A DNA stretch of 64,000 bases from Alkalimonas collagenimarina (GTDB taxonomy: Bacteria; Pseudomonadota; Gammaproteobacteria; Enterobacterales; Alteromonadaceae), in assembly GCF_030717845.1 (NCBI RefSeq), contig NZ_JAUZVZ010000007.1, positions 101,693-165,692 of the forward strand, read 5' to 3'. Positions 1 to 9,134 of this stretch are shown here, in pieces; the stretch's first letter is position 1, and every line of letters starts with the position of its first letter. Both the position numbers and the translations under genes were made by a program. The notes under the pieces are model-generated. The model had not been told where the DNA came from and ran no database searches. It saw only the letters and a list, made by a program, of their open reading frames with translations.

Positions 1-1055
1 GTAGCTCGCTCATCACGGTGCGGATCTGCATGGCAATGCCAGTGCTGTAGATTTTGTTCAATGAGAGTGCTCAAGGCCTCAATATGGTGGTTGCTGTCAT
101 TTAATGCTGGAATATAATGATAGTTTTGACCACCGGCTTCCAGAAAGTACTCTTTATTTTCTTCGGCAATTTCTTCAATAGTTTCTAAACAATCAGCAGA
201 AAAACCTGGGCAAAAAACATGCACATCGTCAATGCCTTGATCTGGCATTGATTTTAAGGTTTCATCAGTATAGGGCTTTAGCCACTCCTCTCGGCCAAAT
301 CTGGATTGAAAGCAGGTTAGATACTCATCTTTTTCCAGCCCAAGTTGCTCAGCGATTAAGCGGGATGTTTTGTAGCACTCACAATGGTAGGGATCACCAT
401 TCATCAAATAACGCTTGGGAATACCATGGTATGAGAATAAAAGTTTTTTTGGCTTACCGTGTTGTTGCCAATACTGTTTGATTTGTTCGGCTGCTGCTGT
501 GATGTAAAGAGGGAAGTCGTGATAGTGACTAATAAAGCGAAAGTCGGGCAACCAGCGTCTTGTGGTAAAGTCCTTGGCAATGGCATCAAAGGTGGAAGCG
601 CTGGTTGATGCTGAATATTGAGGATACAACGGAAGCACCACTAGTTTTCGAACACCTTGAGCAAACAGCTTATCCAGTACACTGTGAATACTTGGGTTGC
701 CATAGCGCATGGCAAAATCGACCTCAACATTCTGATAACCTTTGCTTGCTAATTGCTGACGGATGGCAATGCATTGTTTTTTGGTATGAAACAACAGCGG
801 TGAGCCTTCCTCTGTGAAAACGGTTGCATATGCTTTAGCTGAGCGGCGGGGACGAATGCGTAAGATGACACCATGCAGAATGAGAAACCATAACAGCCGG
901 GGAACTTCAACCACACGAGGATCAGCGAGAAATTCGGCCAAATAGCGGCGCAGCGCTTTTGGTGTTGGTGCATCTGGTGTACCTAAATTGGTGATAAGTA
1001 CACCTATTTTGTCTTGTTGTTGATGGGTGAAAAAAGAACTGTTTTTATAGCGCAT
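1..1055 (-). CDS. hemH: Ferrochelatase, C-terminus cut by window edge
   Basis: The reading frame starts at ATG 1055 and runs off the left edge without a stop, giving about 351 residues, close to full length for the family. It inserts ferrous iron into protoporphyrin IX, the last step of heme synthesis, at the inner face of the cytoplasmic membrane. I read an N-terminal LITNLGTPDAP segment, FLADPRVVE, LPLYPQYSAST and the active-site region SYHGIPKRY, followed by a Cys-rich DPYHCECYKTS stretch, all typical of bacterial HemH. Only the extreme C-terminus is missing. The gene points away from the genes to its right and shares no operon with them here. Confidence 0.95.
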   Translation of the reverse strand, partial: MRYKNSSFFTHQQQDKIGVLITNLGTPDAPTPKALRRYLAEFLADPRVVEVPRLLWFLILHGVILRIRPRRSAKAYATVFTEEGSPLLFHTKKQCIAIRQQLASKGYQNVEVDFAMRYGNPSIHSVLDKLFAQGVRKLVVLPLYPQYSASTSASTFDAIAKDFTTRRWLPDFRFISHYHDFPLYITAAAEQIKQYWQQHGKPKKLLFSYHGIPKRYLMNGDPYHCECYKTSRLIAEQLGLEKDEYLTCFQSRFGREEWLKPYTDETLKSMPDQGIDDVHVFCPGFSADCLETIEEIAEENKEYFLEAGGQNYHYIPALNDSNHHIEALSTLIEQNLQHWHCHADPHRDERA

Positions 1056-1508
1056 GAAGTTCGCTCTACTTCTAATTAATGGTTAGTCAGTGGCTGTAAT
1101 TACGATAAGATGAACGCTTCAGATCCACGGATTCAAATGAATGGGGGAATCACCATCAACGCTAATCTTGTTTGGTGATCGGTAGACCATAAACCGGGTG
1201 CATACTATAAAGTATACGCAGGCCAATCAGAAATTGCCAAGTGATTCTGAGGTATGTGCTTAAACTTCCAGCAAAAAAATAGCAGCTGGTACAAATTCGT
1301 AAGCAGGGATCTTATAATAAACAAATAAAATAATGATCTAGCTTGATATATACCTGAATTTACTATGGAATATGTTGTATGAGTACGAAGCGGTTTGCCT
1401 GCAGGATGAAGGCAAGCTATTTGTATAGAAATGAGTTCCATATGTATTCGATACCTCCGATAGCTAATGATGGAGTATAGCTGCTGTAAGGGTTGATACC
1501 GGTGACGC
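1056..1508. other. Intergenic region between hemH and the 1509 gene
   Basis: These 453 bases lie between two divergent genes and must hold both promoters. I see a small inverted repeat at about 1203-1216 (ATACT-ATAA-AGTAT) and a 6-base inverted repeat ATCACC/GGTGAT around 1149-1178. I looked for a c-di-GMP riboswitch because a GGDEF/EAL gene lies downstream, and found no GEMM core. No convincing gene is present; a 111-codon antisense frame lacks codon or family signals. Confidence 0.5.
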
Positions 1509-1919
1509 ATGATAAAACTTCTACCATTCATTCTTTCCATGTTGATCAGCCCTTTGGGGCTGGCAACTCAGGTGATTGCACATCCTTCGGTTAAGCTTGA
1601 ACAACTAACACACTCCCAGTTACGAGCTGTATTTAGCATGCGACAAACGCAATGGCCAGATGGCAATACCGTGCGAGTTTTCGTGTTAGCTAGTGAGCAT
1701 CCAACGCATCAAGAGTTCTGTAGGGAGCAATTACGTATGTTCCCTTATCAGTTGGATAGTATTTGGAATCGATTGAGTTTTTCCGGTATTGGTACCCGAC
1801 CACAGCAAGTAACTTCTGAACAGGAAATGCAACAAATGATTGAGACGACTCCTGGTAGTATCGGTTACCGAGTGAGCAGTGATGAGCCGACAGGAGTCAA
1901 TGTCATTGAAATCATTTAA
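1509..1919 (+). CDS. Small periplasmic phosphate-binding-like protein
   Basis: This 136-residue protein has an N-terminal signal peptide (hydrophobic residues about 3-20) and then IAHPSVKLEQLTHSQLRAVF, the opening beta strand and helix of the short PstS-like family. The central FCREQLRMFPYQLDSIWNRL and SFSGIGTRP and the C-terminal TPGSIGYR are also typical of that family. Family members are single-lobe relatives of phosphate-binding proteins and their ligand is often unknown. It is the first gene of a set with the beta-barrel gene (which starts inside its 3' end) and the GGDEF/EAL gene. A paralogue with the same architecture lies at 36543-36935, also beside a beta-barrel gene. A role as a periplasmic sensor or binding partner of the downstream membrane enzyme is inference. 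Confidence 0.8.
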   Translation: MIKLLPFILSMLISPLGLATQVIAHPSVKLEQLTHSQLRAVFSMRQTQWPDGNTVRVFVLASEHPTHQEFCREQLRMFPYQLDSIWNRLSFSGIGTRPQQVTSEQEMQQMIETTPGSIGYRVSSDEPTGVNVIEII

Positions 1920-3132
1920 TAAAATTTTTGCGACCATCATGCGTGTTAAGCTGCAATCTACCCTTGCCACCCTGCTGTGCTGGTCATGCTTGCTGATGGG
2001 TATGTCTGTCAGTTGTGCAACCGAGGTGCAATGGCATGGTTTTGTTGCACAGGGTGCTATTCAGGCTGAAAAAAGCAACTTTATTAACCAAACGGGTGAT
2101 CCTTCTTTGGCGCTAACCGAGGTTGGGGTCAATGCGCTGATCCAGCTCAACCCCAGATGGCGGGTTGCTGGGCAGGTTGTATATCTGGATGGGGGGAATC
2201 GCTACCCGGATGGATTGAAACTGGATTATTTATTTGTTGACTGGACTCTGGTCAATCAGCTGGACTGGCAGCTTAACCTTTACATCGGCAGGTATAAAAA
2301 CCAGCATTGGATCTATTCCAGTACGCGGGATGTTCCGCTGACTCGTCCCAGCATTGTATTACCTCAGTCGGTCTATTTTGATGCGTTTCGGGATATTGCT
2401 GTCAGCAGTGATGGTTTGGCGTTAAAAACCCGCCTGGATAATCGCCTTGGTCATTTCGAACTGAATTGGAGTCTGGGGTCGACCCCTTTATCTCGGACTC
2501 AGACTAAACTACTGCTTGGAGAGCAGGTGCAAGGCCAGTCTAAGCAAAAGTACGTGCATCAGGCCAGTGCGTTCTGGCAGCCAACTGAAACAAACTGGAC
2601 TGTGGGTCTATCGCTACTTGACTCTGAGTTTAGTTATTACACTTCCGCCATGGACATTATGTTCGATGGTGATTTTGTCGTGCAACGGCTAATGTTGAAT
2701 GCGCATTATGTTCAGGCGAGGTGGCAGTTGATCAGTGAGGTATTCCAAGAGCGGATGGATACAGTAGGATTCTTCGAACCTCAGTTTTCCCTGCAACAAT
2801 TTGGCCAGGGTGGTTATGTTCAGGGATTGTATCAATTGAATACCAGAACTAAGTTGCAAGCCACGCTGGATTATTACGTGGTCAACAAAGATGATCGGCG
2901 TGGTCAGCAGCTCATGGCATCGACTGGGGGGATGGTTCCCGCTTACTTTGGTTATCAACACAGCGCTTCGGTTGGCATCAGTTTTGAGTTAGCAGATCGG
3001 CTGAGGTTGCAAGCAGAGCATCATTGGGTCGAGGGTACTGGTCGTTTGGCTCCGACCGTGTTACCAGACTTGCAAACCAATACACATCAATATTGGCAGT
3101 TGTGGGCATTGCAACTGATGTATTGGTTCTGA
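1900..3132 (+). CDS. Outer-membrane beta-barrel (porin-like) protein
   Basis: I place the start at ATG 1900, preceded by AGGAG at 1892-1896, which overlaps the upstream gene by 20 bases and suggests translational coupling. ATG 1939 is a possible alternative. The product is about 410 residues with a signal peptide ending near SVSCATEV. The rest alternates polar and aromatic residues as in beta strands and ends in LQLMYWF, the terminal aromatic residue expected for barrel insertion by the Bam complex. I see no specificity-determining motif and do not know the substrate. Its position between a phosphate-binding-like protein and a c-di-GMP enzyme, two bases before the latter, points to one transcript. 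Confidence 0.75.
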   Translation: MSLKSFNKIFATIMRVKLQSTLATLLCWSCLLMGMSVSCATEVQWHGFVAQGAIQAEKSNFINQTGDPSLALTEVGVNALIQLNPRWRVAGQVVYLDGGNRYPDGLKLDYLFVDWTLVNQLDWQLNLYIGRYKNQHWIYSSTRDVPLTRPSIVLPQSVYFDAFRDIAVSSDGLALKTRLDNRLGHFELNWSLGSTPLSRTQTKLLLGEQVQGQSKQKYVHQASAFWQPTETNWTVGLSLLDSEFSYYTSAMDIMFDGDFVVQRLMLNAHYVQARWQLISEVFQERMDTVGFFEPQFSLQQFGQGGYVQGLYQLNTRTKLQATLDYYVVNKDDRRGQQLMASTGGMVPAYFGYQHSASVGISFELADRLRLQAEHHWVEGTGRLAPTVLPDLQTNTHQYWQLWALQLMYWF

Positions 3133-3133
3133 G

Positions 3134-5578
3134 ATGAATCGTTTTATTAGTTTGCCCTGGAAGCTGCTTATCGTCATGCTTCTGGTGTTGCTGGTAATGA
3201 CGGTAGGCTTGACCAGCTTTTCGTTGGTACGGATCAATGATGACTTCAGCGAGCAACAACAGCATAAGCGGACTTTGGGACAACAGCAGTTTTCACAATA
3301 CAACCAGTTACTGGAGAATCAGCTCCGGGTGTGGGTCGAATCCTTCGCCGAGCTTAGTTTCTCAAACCAAGATGCTGAAACCAGTATCCGTGCATTGCAG
3401 CAGGCTTTTAGCCGTCAGATAGAAACCTTGCATCTTCATTTAAATGTGGATCATGTTTGGTTGTACACAGAACCAACAGAAATTACGTATCAAAGTACAG
3501 CTCTTATCCCCGCCGCTGTTGAACGACAAGTTCAGCTGGCATTCCAGCAACAAGCGCCGCAAAGCGACATTCTGTGCGACCACTACTGTGTTAAGTCATT
3601 AGCAGTGCCTTTGTTAGCACCAGAAGGACAGATGGCAGTGGTTGCGATGACAACCACCTTGGTGGATATTTTGTTTTATTTGAGTCGCTCGTTGCAGGTC
3701 GATGTGGCCATCGTGAGTCACAACAGCAGTCAGGACCCAGCTCGCCCAGAAGACATTCGGCTGCTTTCAAGCTCGAATGCGGCTTTGCTGAATGCACTGT
3801 ATTATGAGCTACCAGATTTACTGAATGTAAGCGAAATATACACTGAAGGTCTTCGATTGCAGCAAGACCAACAGTACTATTTTGCACATATGCAAGTGTT
3901 GGATGTAAGTCATCAACGTCAGTATCATCTGATCATCATTGAAGATATCACCGATTATGTTTTAGCAAATCAACGATATCAGCGGCAAATCATCTATGTT
4001 GCGGTGTTGGCATTCCTGATGTTGGCCCTGCTGACTTATATGATTACCAAACGTTTAAGTGGCCGATTGATGATGTTGGCAGCGCGATTGCCCATGCTGG
4101 CAAATCGTGAGTTTACCAAGTTTCGACAGCAGAGTGATCGAAAAACGACGTTATTCAGCGATGAAGTTGATAACTTGAATGAAGCAACGCTGACATTAAG
4201 CTGGCAATTGGAAACGTTAAATGAGCAAGTGCAACAACATACTCAAGAGCTAGAAAATATTGCCATGTATGACTTGCTGACTGGTCTGCCTAACCGCAAC
4301 ATGCTGCAATACCAGTTAAAAAAAGCACTGGCTGGTCTTGATGACACTCCCGGCCATGTTGGCTTACTCTTTTTGGATCTGGATCAGTTTAAAAAGGTCA
4401 ATGACAGCCGTGGACACGCCTTTGGCGATCAGTTACTGATAGAAGCTGCCATCCGTTTACGAGCTTGTATTCATACTGCAGATACTGTCTGTCGTTTTGG
4501 TGGTGATGAGTTTGTTATTATTCTTACAAAAATGGCGCAGCCTGAAGAAACTGCAAAAGTTGCAGCTGCTATTTTGCATGCCTTTAAACAGCCCATTGAG
4601 CTGGCTGGCGATAGTTTTCAAATCGGCACTAGCATAGGGATTAGCGTTACATCGGATAGTACCACCCAGACAGAAGATATGATCCGTCAGGCCGATTTAG
4701 CCATGTATCAAGCCAAAGCGAAAGGGGGCAATGACTGGCATCATTACACGGCAGAAATGTATCAGGAGTTCGCTTATCGCTTGCAGCTTGAAACAGAAGT
4801 GAGAACGGCTTTGCAGCAAGAAGAGTTTAGTCTGAGCTTGCAACCACAAATCGAAGTAGCAACCGGCAAACTCTATGGGTTTGAAGCTTTATTGCGATGG
4901 TGTCATCCTCAGCGAGGTATGGTGCCGCCAGATGACTTTATTGGTGTGATTGAAAACTCTCACCTCATGGTTCCACTAGGTTATTGGGTGATTGAGCGTT
5001 GCTTTAAAATTGCCAGGCAGCTGATGCAGCATGGGCATCATGATTTAAAAATTGCCATCAATTTATCAGCAGATCAGTTTGTTGATCCGAATCTAACCCA
5101 ATTCCTAAAGCAGCAGTTGCTGGCGCATCAGGTTTCAGCTGATTACTTTGAGTTGGAATTAACCGAAAGTACGCTGGTAAAAAATGTATCGGATACTCTG
5201 GTGAGTATGCATGCTATTAAAAAGATGGGCTTTGGTTTTGCAATTGACGACTTTGGTACTGGCTACTCATCGTTAAGTTACTTAAAGCAAATGCCGGTAG
5301 ATACCATTAAAATTGATAAAAGCTTTCTATTTGGCATGCTCGATAATCATGCGGATTTTCAAATTATTGCGTCAACCATTGCTATGGTACATAAGCTTGA
5401 ATTGAAAGTGGTTGCCGAGGGTGTCGAAAGCAGCGCACAACTCCGTATGCTTCGCCAACATCGTTGTGATCTGGCTCAGGGCTTCTATTTTTCTAAAGCA
5501 GTGCCTGAGCCAGATTTGTTGCAATTTATCCATGACAAATTTAAAGACGGCCACTGGATTGGTGGTGTAAAAAACTAG
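3134..5578 (+). CDS. Membrane c-di-GMP enzyme, periplasmic sensor + GGDEF + EAL
   Basis: This 814-residue inner-membrane protein has TM1 at about 9-29, a periplasmic region at 30-284, TM2 at about 285-305, a HAMP-like or linker helix, GGDEF at about 378-545 and EAL at about 560-805. The diguanylate cyclase motif GGDEF is intact near residue 456. The inhibitory I-site position has HTAD instead of RxxD, so product inhibition may be lost. The phosphodiesterase domain keeps EALLRW (584), ELTES, DDFGTGYSS, KIDKSFL and AEGVES, so it also looks catalytically competent. The periplasmic part carries a close Cys pair, CDHYC (148-152), which could form a disulfide. It is the last gene after the phosphate-binding-like and beta-barrel genes and overlaps the convergent yqjG by four bases. 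Confidence 0.92.
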   Translation: MNRFISLPWKLLIVMLLVLLVMTVGLTSFSLVRINDDFSEQQQHKRTLGQQQFSQYNQLLENQLRVWVESFAELSFSNQDAETSIRALQQAFSRQIETLHLHLNVDHVWLYTEPTEITYQSTALIPAAVERQVQLAFQQQAPQSDILCDHYCVKSLAVPLLAPEGQMAVVAMTTTLVDILFYLSRSLQVDVAIVSHNSSQDPARPEDIRLLSSSNAALLNALYYELPDLLNVSEIYTEGLRLQQDQQYYFAHMQVLDVSHQRQYHLIIIEDITDYVLANQRYQRQIIYVAVLAFLMLALLTYMITKRLSGRLMMLAARLPMLANREFTKFRQQSDRKTTLFSDEVDNLNEATLTLSWQLETLNEQVQQHTQELENIAMYDLLTGLPNRNMLQYQLKKALAGLDDTPGHVGLLFLDLDQFKKVNDSRGHAFGDQLLIEAAIRLRACIHTADTVCRFGGDEFVIILTKMAQPEETAKVAAAILHAFKQPIELAGDSFQIGTSIGISVTSDSTTQTEDMIRQADLAMYQAKAKGGNDWHHYTAEMYQEFAYRLQLETEVRTALQQEEFSLSLQPQIEVATGKLYGFEALLRWCHPQRGMVPPDDFIGVIENSHLMVPLGYWVIERCFKIARQLMQHGHHDLKIAINLSADQFVDPNLTQFLKQQLLAHQVSADYFELELTESTLVKNVSDTLVSMHAIKKMGFGFAIDDFGTGYSSLSYLKQMPVDTIKIDKSFLFGMLDNHADFQIIASTIAMVHKLELKVVAEGVESSAQLRMLRQHRCDLAQGFYFSKAVPEPDLLQFIHDKFKDGHWIGGVKN

Positions 5579-6549
5579 TCGGTTGTAAGGACGACATCAT
5601 CCAAAGTCCATTCACCTCTGTCGTGAGCCGCTGTGAAGTCTAAAGCTGGCCCTGCCGGTACAATTTGTGTTGGATTGATCATTGGGTGGCTAATGTAATA
5701 ATGTTGTTTGATATGATCCATATGAATGGTTTCTGCAATGCCAGGTAATTGATATAAAGATCTCAAATAATGGCTGAGTGCAGGGTAATCAGCGATTCGT
5801 TGTTGGTTGCATTTAAAGTGACCAACATAGACGGCATCGAAACGGATCAGCGTTGTGAATAAGCGCCAATCAGCCTCGGTCAGGTAATCACCAGTAAGAA
5901 ATCGTTGTTCTGACAGTATCGCCTCAGCTTTGTCCAAAGCACGAAATAGTGCCTGAAATGCATCTTGGTAGGCCTCTTGTTTCGTGGCAAAACCACATTT
6001 GTACACCCCATTGTTGATATCGTTGTATATCCAGTCATTTACCGCATCTATAGCTGCCTGCAGACGTTTAGGGTATAAGTTGTATCGGTTGTTGGTTAAC
6101 TCGTTAAAATCACTGTTGAAAATTCGGATAATATCGGCTGACTCGTTGTTGATCATGTTATGGTTTTGCTTATCCCACAACACAGGAACAGTCACCCTGC
6201 CACTGTAATCGGATTGAGCTTTTGTGTAGAGCTGATGCATAAAATCATGTTGGTACAATGGATCTGCATCCCCCAGTTGCCCATTAAATTCCCAGCCATT
6301 TTCAAGCATAATGGGCGACACAACGGTTACGTCAATATGAGCTACCAGAGATTTTAATTGACGAAAGATCAGTGTACGGTGGGCCCAGGGGCAAGCATGA
6401 GATACGAACAGGTGGTAGCGACCGGATTGCACTGCGTCACCCGATGAAATGTTTTGCCTGAAACTGGCATCCTGACGTTGAAAGCGTCCTTCCGTTTTAC
6501 TGGTATCGTACCACTTATCTTGCCATTTACCATCGACCAATAATCCCAT
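5575..6549 (-). CDS. yqjG: Glutathionyl-hydroquinone reductase (omega-class GST)
   Basis: The 324-residue protein matches the Ecm4/YqjG/PcpF family in length. These cytoplasmic enzymes reduce glutathionyl-hydroquinones using glutathione. The diagnostic catalytic motif CPWAHR is present with Cys at about residue 53, followed by the thioredoxin-like N-terminal domain (VTVPVLWDK, NNESADIIRIF) and an all-helical C-terminal domain containing LTGDYLTEADWRLF and LIRFDAVYVGHFKCN. The start ATG at 6549 fits the usual N-terminal length. It stands alone, convergent to the c-di-GMP gene, with a TetR-family gene upstream in the same direction at about 100 bases. Confidence 0.93.
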   Translation of the reverse strand: MGLLVDGKWQDKWYDTSKTEGRFQRQDASFRQNISSGDAVQSGRYHLFVSHACPWAHRTLIFRQLKSLVAHIDVTVVSPIMLENGWEFNGQLGDADPLYQHDFMHQLYTKAQSDYSGRVTVPVLWDKQNHNMINNESADIIRIFNSDFNELTNNRYNLYPKRLQAAIDAVNDWIYNDINNGVYKCGFATKQEAYQDAFQALFRALDKAEAILSEQRFLTGDYLTEADWRLFTTLIRFDAVYVGHFKCNQQRIADYPALSHYLRSLYQLPGIAETIHMDHIKQHYYISHPMINPTQIVPAGPALDFTAAHDRGEWTLDDVVLTTD

Positions 6550-6645
6550 TGCATACTCCCGTTAAGCGACTAGACGTCGACCTTAGCAAAGATAAATGAG
6601 AACATTAAGTGGCAAATATGGTGCAAACCTTTCGATAAAGTTGTT

Positions 6646-7245
6646 TCAATGCCAGAGCTGGCGCCACCGACCTAGCTTTAAACCGCTCTCCAGCCATTTG
6701 GTTGCCGCTTGTTGAGCCGGATCTTTTGCCTGCAACCAGCAGATAAAAGTACTACTAAAAAGAGAGGATAAGAATAGCTCTTGTTCTATCCGCTTTAGAT
6801 TCTTGGCTTTTAAGTCTGCCAGCTCTCGTAACCATTGAACCGTTCGGCTTAGTCGAAGTAACGCGGCTGCTTGAAGATGAATATGACCGGGCTCCAGTTT
6901 GTAATAGAGCATCTGCTTGGTTAGTTTTCGATGCGCCGCCATGGCGTTTAACCAATGCAAAATTGCTATTTTAAGCTTCTCTTGGGCTGAACTGTGTTCA
7001 AAGTCTGGCCGCTGCTGACAGGCCAACATGGCGTGATCGGCCAGGTCAAACCAAGCATCAACCACATCATCTTTTTGTTGAAAGTACAGTTTGATTTCAC
7101 TCAATGGGATATTTAACCTATCTGAGATATCTCTTAATCGAACGGCTTCCCAGCCAACTTCCTCTCCCTGTTGCATAGCTTGCAGTAAAATACGTAATGC
7201 TTGATCCGAGTGCTCAGTGGTCACTGCATTCGATTTGTTCATCAT
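6646..7245 (-). CDS. TetR-family transcriptional regulator
   Basis: I chose the double ATG at 7245/7242, preceded by GGAGGG, over a TTG at 7263, giving about 200 residues. Residues about 30-70 form the TetR helix-turn-helix (VRLRDISDRLNIPLSEIKLYF), and the FQQKDDVVDAWFDLAD segment follows as in the family. The rest is a helical ligand-binding domain whose ligand cannot be guessed. It is divergent from the solute-binding lipoprotein at 7546 and codirectional with yqjG, so either could be a target. Confidence 0.8.
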   Translation of the reverse strand: MMNKSNAVTTEHSDQALRILLQAMQQGEEVGWEAVRLRDISDRLNIPLSEIKLYFQQKDDVVDAWFDLADHAMLACQQRPDFEHSSAQEKLKIAILHWLNAMAAHRKLTKQMLYYKLEPGHIHLQAAALLRLSRTVQWLRELADLKAKNLKRIEQELFLSSLFSSTFICWLQAKDPAQQAATKWLESGLKLGRWRQLWH

Positions 7246-7475
7246 AAATACTATTCCCTCCAAGTGGGTTTGCTCTTTGCTATTCGTTTCTTGCTATAAG
7301 TATGGCAGATAACGGCAATCATCTGGTTTGCTTATGAAGATAGCTGTATCGAAAAAAAGACAGGTGGCGGCCTGTGCTGCTAATAAGAAACAGATTTGGA
7401 GTGCTGAAAAGCCTATCGGACTTGCAGCCACGCCTTTTTGGGGACTTTGTCGTCAGCATATTTAGACAAAAGTCG

Positions 7476-7505
7476 TTGAGACTGGAGGAAATTTTTTCAT
7501 ATTAC
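7476..7505 (+). promoter_or_regulatory. Possible sigma-70 promoter for the 7546 lipoprotein gene
   Basis: TTGAGA at 7476-7481 and TATTAC at 7500-7505 are separated by 18 bases and lie about 40 bases before the start codon. The rest of the 300-base gap from 7246 holds no gene that I can recognise. Confidence 0.35.
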
Positions 7506-7545
7506 ACTAAGCTTGAAGTAGTTAAGCAATAGACAGAGGTGTTTT

Positions 7546-8388
7546 ATGAAACGTTTCTCGTTTGTCTTTATTTTACCTATTGTCCTGATGTTACTTGGAT
7601 GTGGGCCTCAGGTTGAACCGCCTGTAACAGAGTCAGTCGATACCGATGTTGACGTTGCCGAAGTGATCGCTGATAGCCAACAACCTGCTGAACCATGTCA
7701 ATTAACCATGGGATTCGATGCATGGGAGCCTTATCAATACATTGGCGTGGGTAATGTTGTTACTGGGCTTGATGTTGAAATTGTGCATGCGGTAGCCGAA
7801 GAAATGGGGTGTACCATTGCCATGCATCAAGCGACTTGGGTTGAACTGTTAAATGCGCTTCGCTCTGGCGAAGTTGACTTTGTTTTAGGTGCATCCCTGA
7901 CTAAAGATCGTAAGCAATTCGCTTATTTCTCAGATCCTTATCGGGAAGAGCGCTTTATCCTTTATGTTCGTCGCTACGAAGGCAGTATGTCGTACCAAAA
8001 TATCACTGAATTTGTTAAAGCAGGACATAAACTGGGTATCGTCAACGAGTACTACTATGGTGATGAAATTACCCGGTTGTATAACAATGATGAGTACCAT
8101 GCTCAGTTCGTCGGCGCCATCATCAGTGAAATGAATATGGCTCGATTGATTGATGAAGAAATCGATGGATTTTTAGAAGATAGTTTTGTCGGCGCTTCTA
8201 TACTGAGACGAAAGGGGTTGGATCAATTTATCGAGCCGCATGGTATTAATTTAGGGAGCTCTGAAGTCTATGTCATGTTCAGCCAGCACTCGGTCAGCGA
8301 AGAGATGGTCAGTGCTTTTAACAAAGGCTTGCAACAGATTAAAGCGGACGGATCCTATCAACAAATTATTCAGAAGTATGATCACTAG
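7546..8388 (+). CDS. Periplasmic solute-binding lipoprotein, SBP family 3
   Basis: The 280-residue product begins with a lipoprotein signal peptide ending in the lipobox LLGC (Cys at residue 19). After an acidic linker comes a family-3 extracellular solute-binding domain, with LTMGFDAWEPYQYIG, NVVTGLDVEIVHAVAEEMG, LNALRSGEVDFVLGASLTKD and RKQFAYFSDPYREE, as in polar amino-acid binding proteins. No transporter permease or ATPase gene is adjacent, so it may feed a distant transporter or act as a sensor. It overlaps the 3' end of convergent mutH by four bases. Confidence 0.88.
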   Translation: MKRFSFVFILPIVLMLLGCGPQVEPPVTESVDTDVDVAEVIADSQQPAEPCQLTMGFDAWEPYQYIGVGNVVTGLDVEIVHAVAEEMGCTIAMHQATWVELLNALRSGEVDFVLGASLTKDRKQFAYFSDPYREERFILYVRRYEGSMSYQNITEFVKAGHKLGIVNEYYYGDEITRLYNNDEYHAQFVGAIISEMNMARLIDEEIDGFLEDSFVGASILRRKGLDQFIEPHGINLGSSEVYVMFSQHSVSEEMVSAFNKGLQQIKADGSYQQIIQKYDH

Positions 8389-9053
8389 TTTGAGTTAAAG
8401 GCTTTAGCAAGAAGTCGTTGAGTAAAGCTGGTTTTCAGATAAAAGCCTCGGGGTAGTGTTTGAATGGGTTCTCCATGGGTGCCAACAGCTGAGGTTAATG
8501 CGTGGCTGTTGGCTGCTTTAGGCCTGAGTTGTAACACATGCCCATGTGCACCGCGGATGCGATCGATACCGCCTAAAGCAATGAGCTCCATCAGCTCTTC
8601 CCAGTCTTGTTGCAACAGTTGCTGTTCTTCGTGGTTAGGTTGCCATAAAAAACCAGTCCCGATGACTCGCTCAGCTATCGGGATGTCACGTTCGGCCAGA
8701 ATGGGTAACCAAAGCACGTGACTTAGTTTTTGACAGACCCACGATTCATTCCAGCTTTGGTGCGTGATGCCAATCAGCGGGGCGATGCACACATAAGTAC
8801 TCTCAAGTGGCTTGCCGAGTCGACTGATGGGAAGGGTTTTCAGTTCGATGCCGAGTTCAGGAAAGTCTGGTTCAGCTTTTGAACCTGCACTTGCACCTAA
8901 TGCTTGCTCAATGAGTTGGCCAGTCCAACCTTTTTCTCGTTTGAGATTTGCGGGTACTTTGCAGCCAATTTGTGCGGCAAGCTGGCCTAAGGTAAAGCCA
9001 GCCAGAGCATGGCAACGTCGCATAAGTTGTTCTTGGTTCGATGGTGATGTCAT
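8385..9053 (-). CDS. mutH: DNA mismatch repair endonuclease MutH
   Basis: This is a 222-residue MutH (E. coli about 229). It nicks the unmethylated strand at hemimethylated GATC sites after activation by MutS-MutL. The catalytic triad is visible as D63...E70-x-K72 in PDFPELGIELKTLP, with the same spacing as in the E. coli enzyme. RGFYLKTSFT near the C-terminus is also typical. Its presence implies Dam methylation in the host. No strong ribosome binding site is visible before ATG 9053. It is divergent from rppH across the DnaA-box region. Confidence 0.96.
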   Translation of the reverse strand: MTSPSNQEQLMRRCHALAGFTLGQLAAQIGCKVPANLKREKGWTGQLIEQALGASAGSKAEPDFPELGIELKTLPISRLGKPLESTYVCIAPLIGITHQSWNESWVCQKLSHVLWLPILAERDIPIAERVIGTGFLWQPNHEEQQLLQQDWEELMELIALGGIDRIRGAHGHVLQLRPKAANSHALTSAVGTHGEPIQTLPRGFYLKTSFTQRLLAKAFNSN

Positions 9054-9134
9054 ATTATTTTTGAGGTAAACGATGGCAAAGCAAGCATATCATGAACCTA
9101 CTTTAACCGCTGGATGAAAAGGCATCAATCTGTG

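Noticed and set aside
1056-1508. c-di-GMP riboswitch before the c-di-GMP gene set
   Set aside because: I looked for the conserved GEMM core on both strands and did not find the paired motifs.
1205-1540. 111-codon open frame on the - strand upstream of the 1509 gene
   Set aside because: It overlaps the start of a clear gene, has no family resemblance and its composition is like intergenic DNA.
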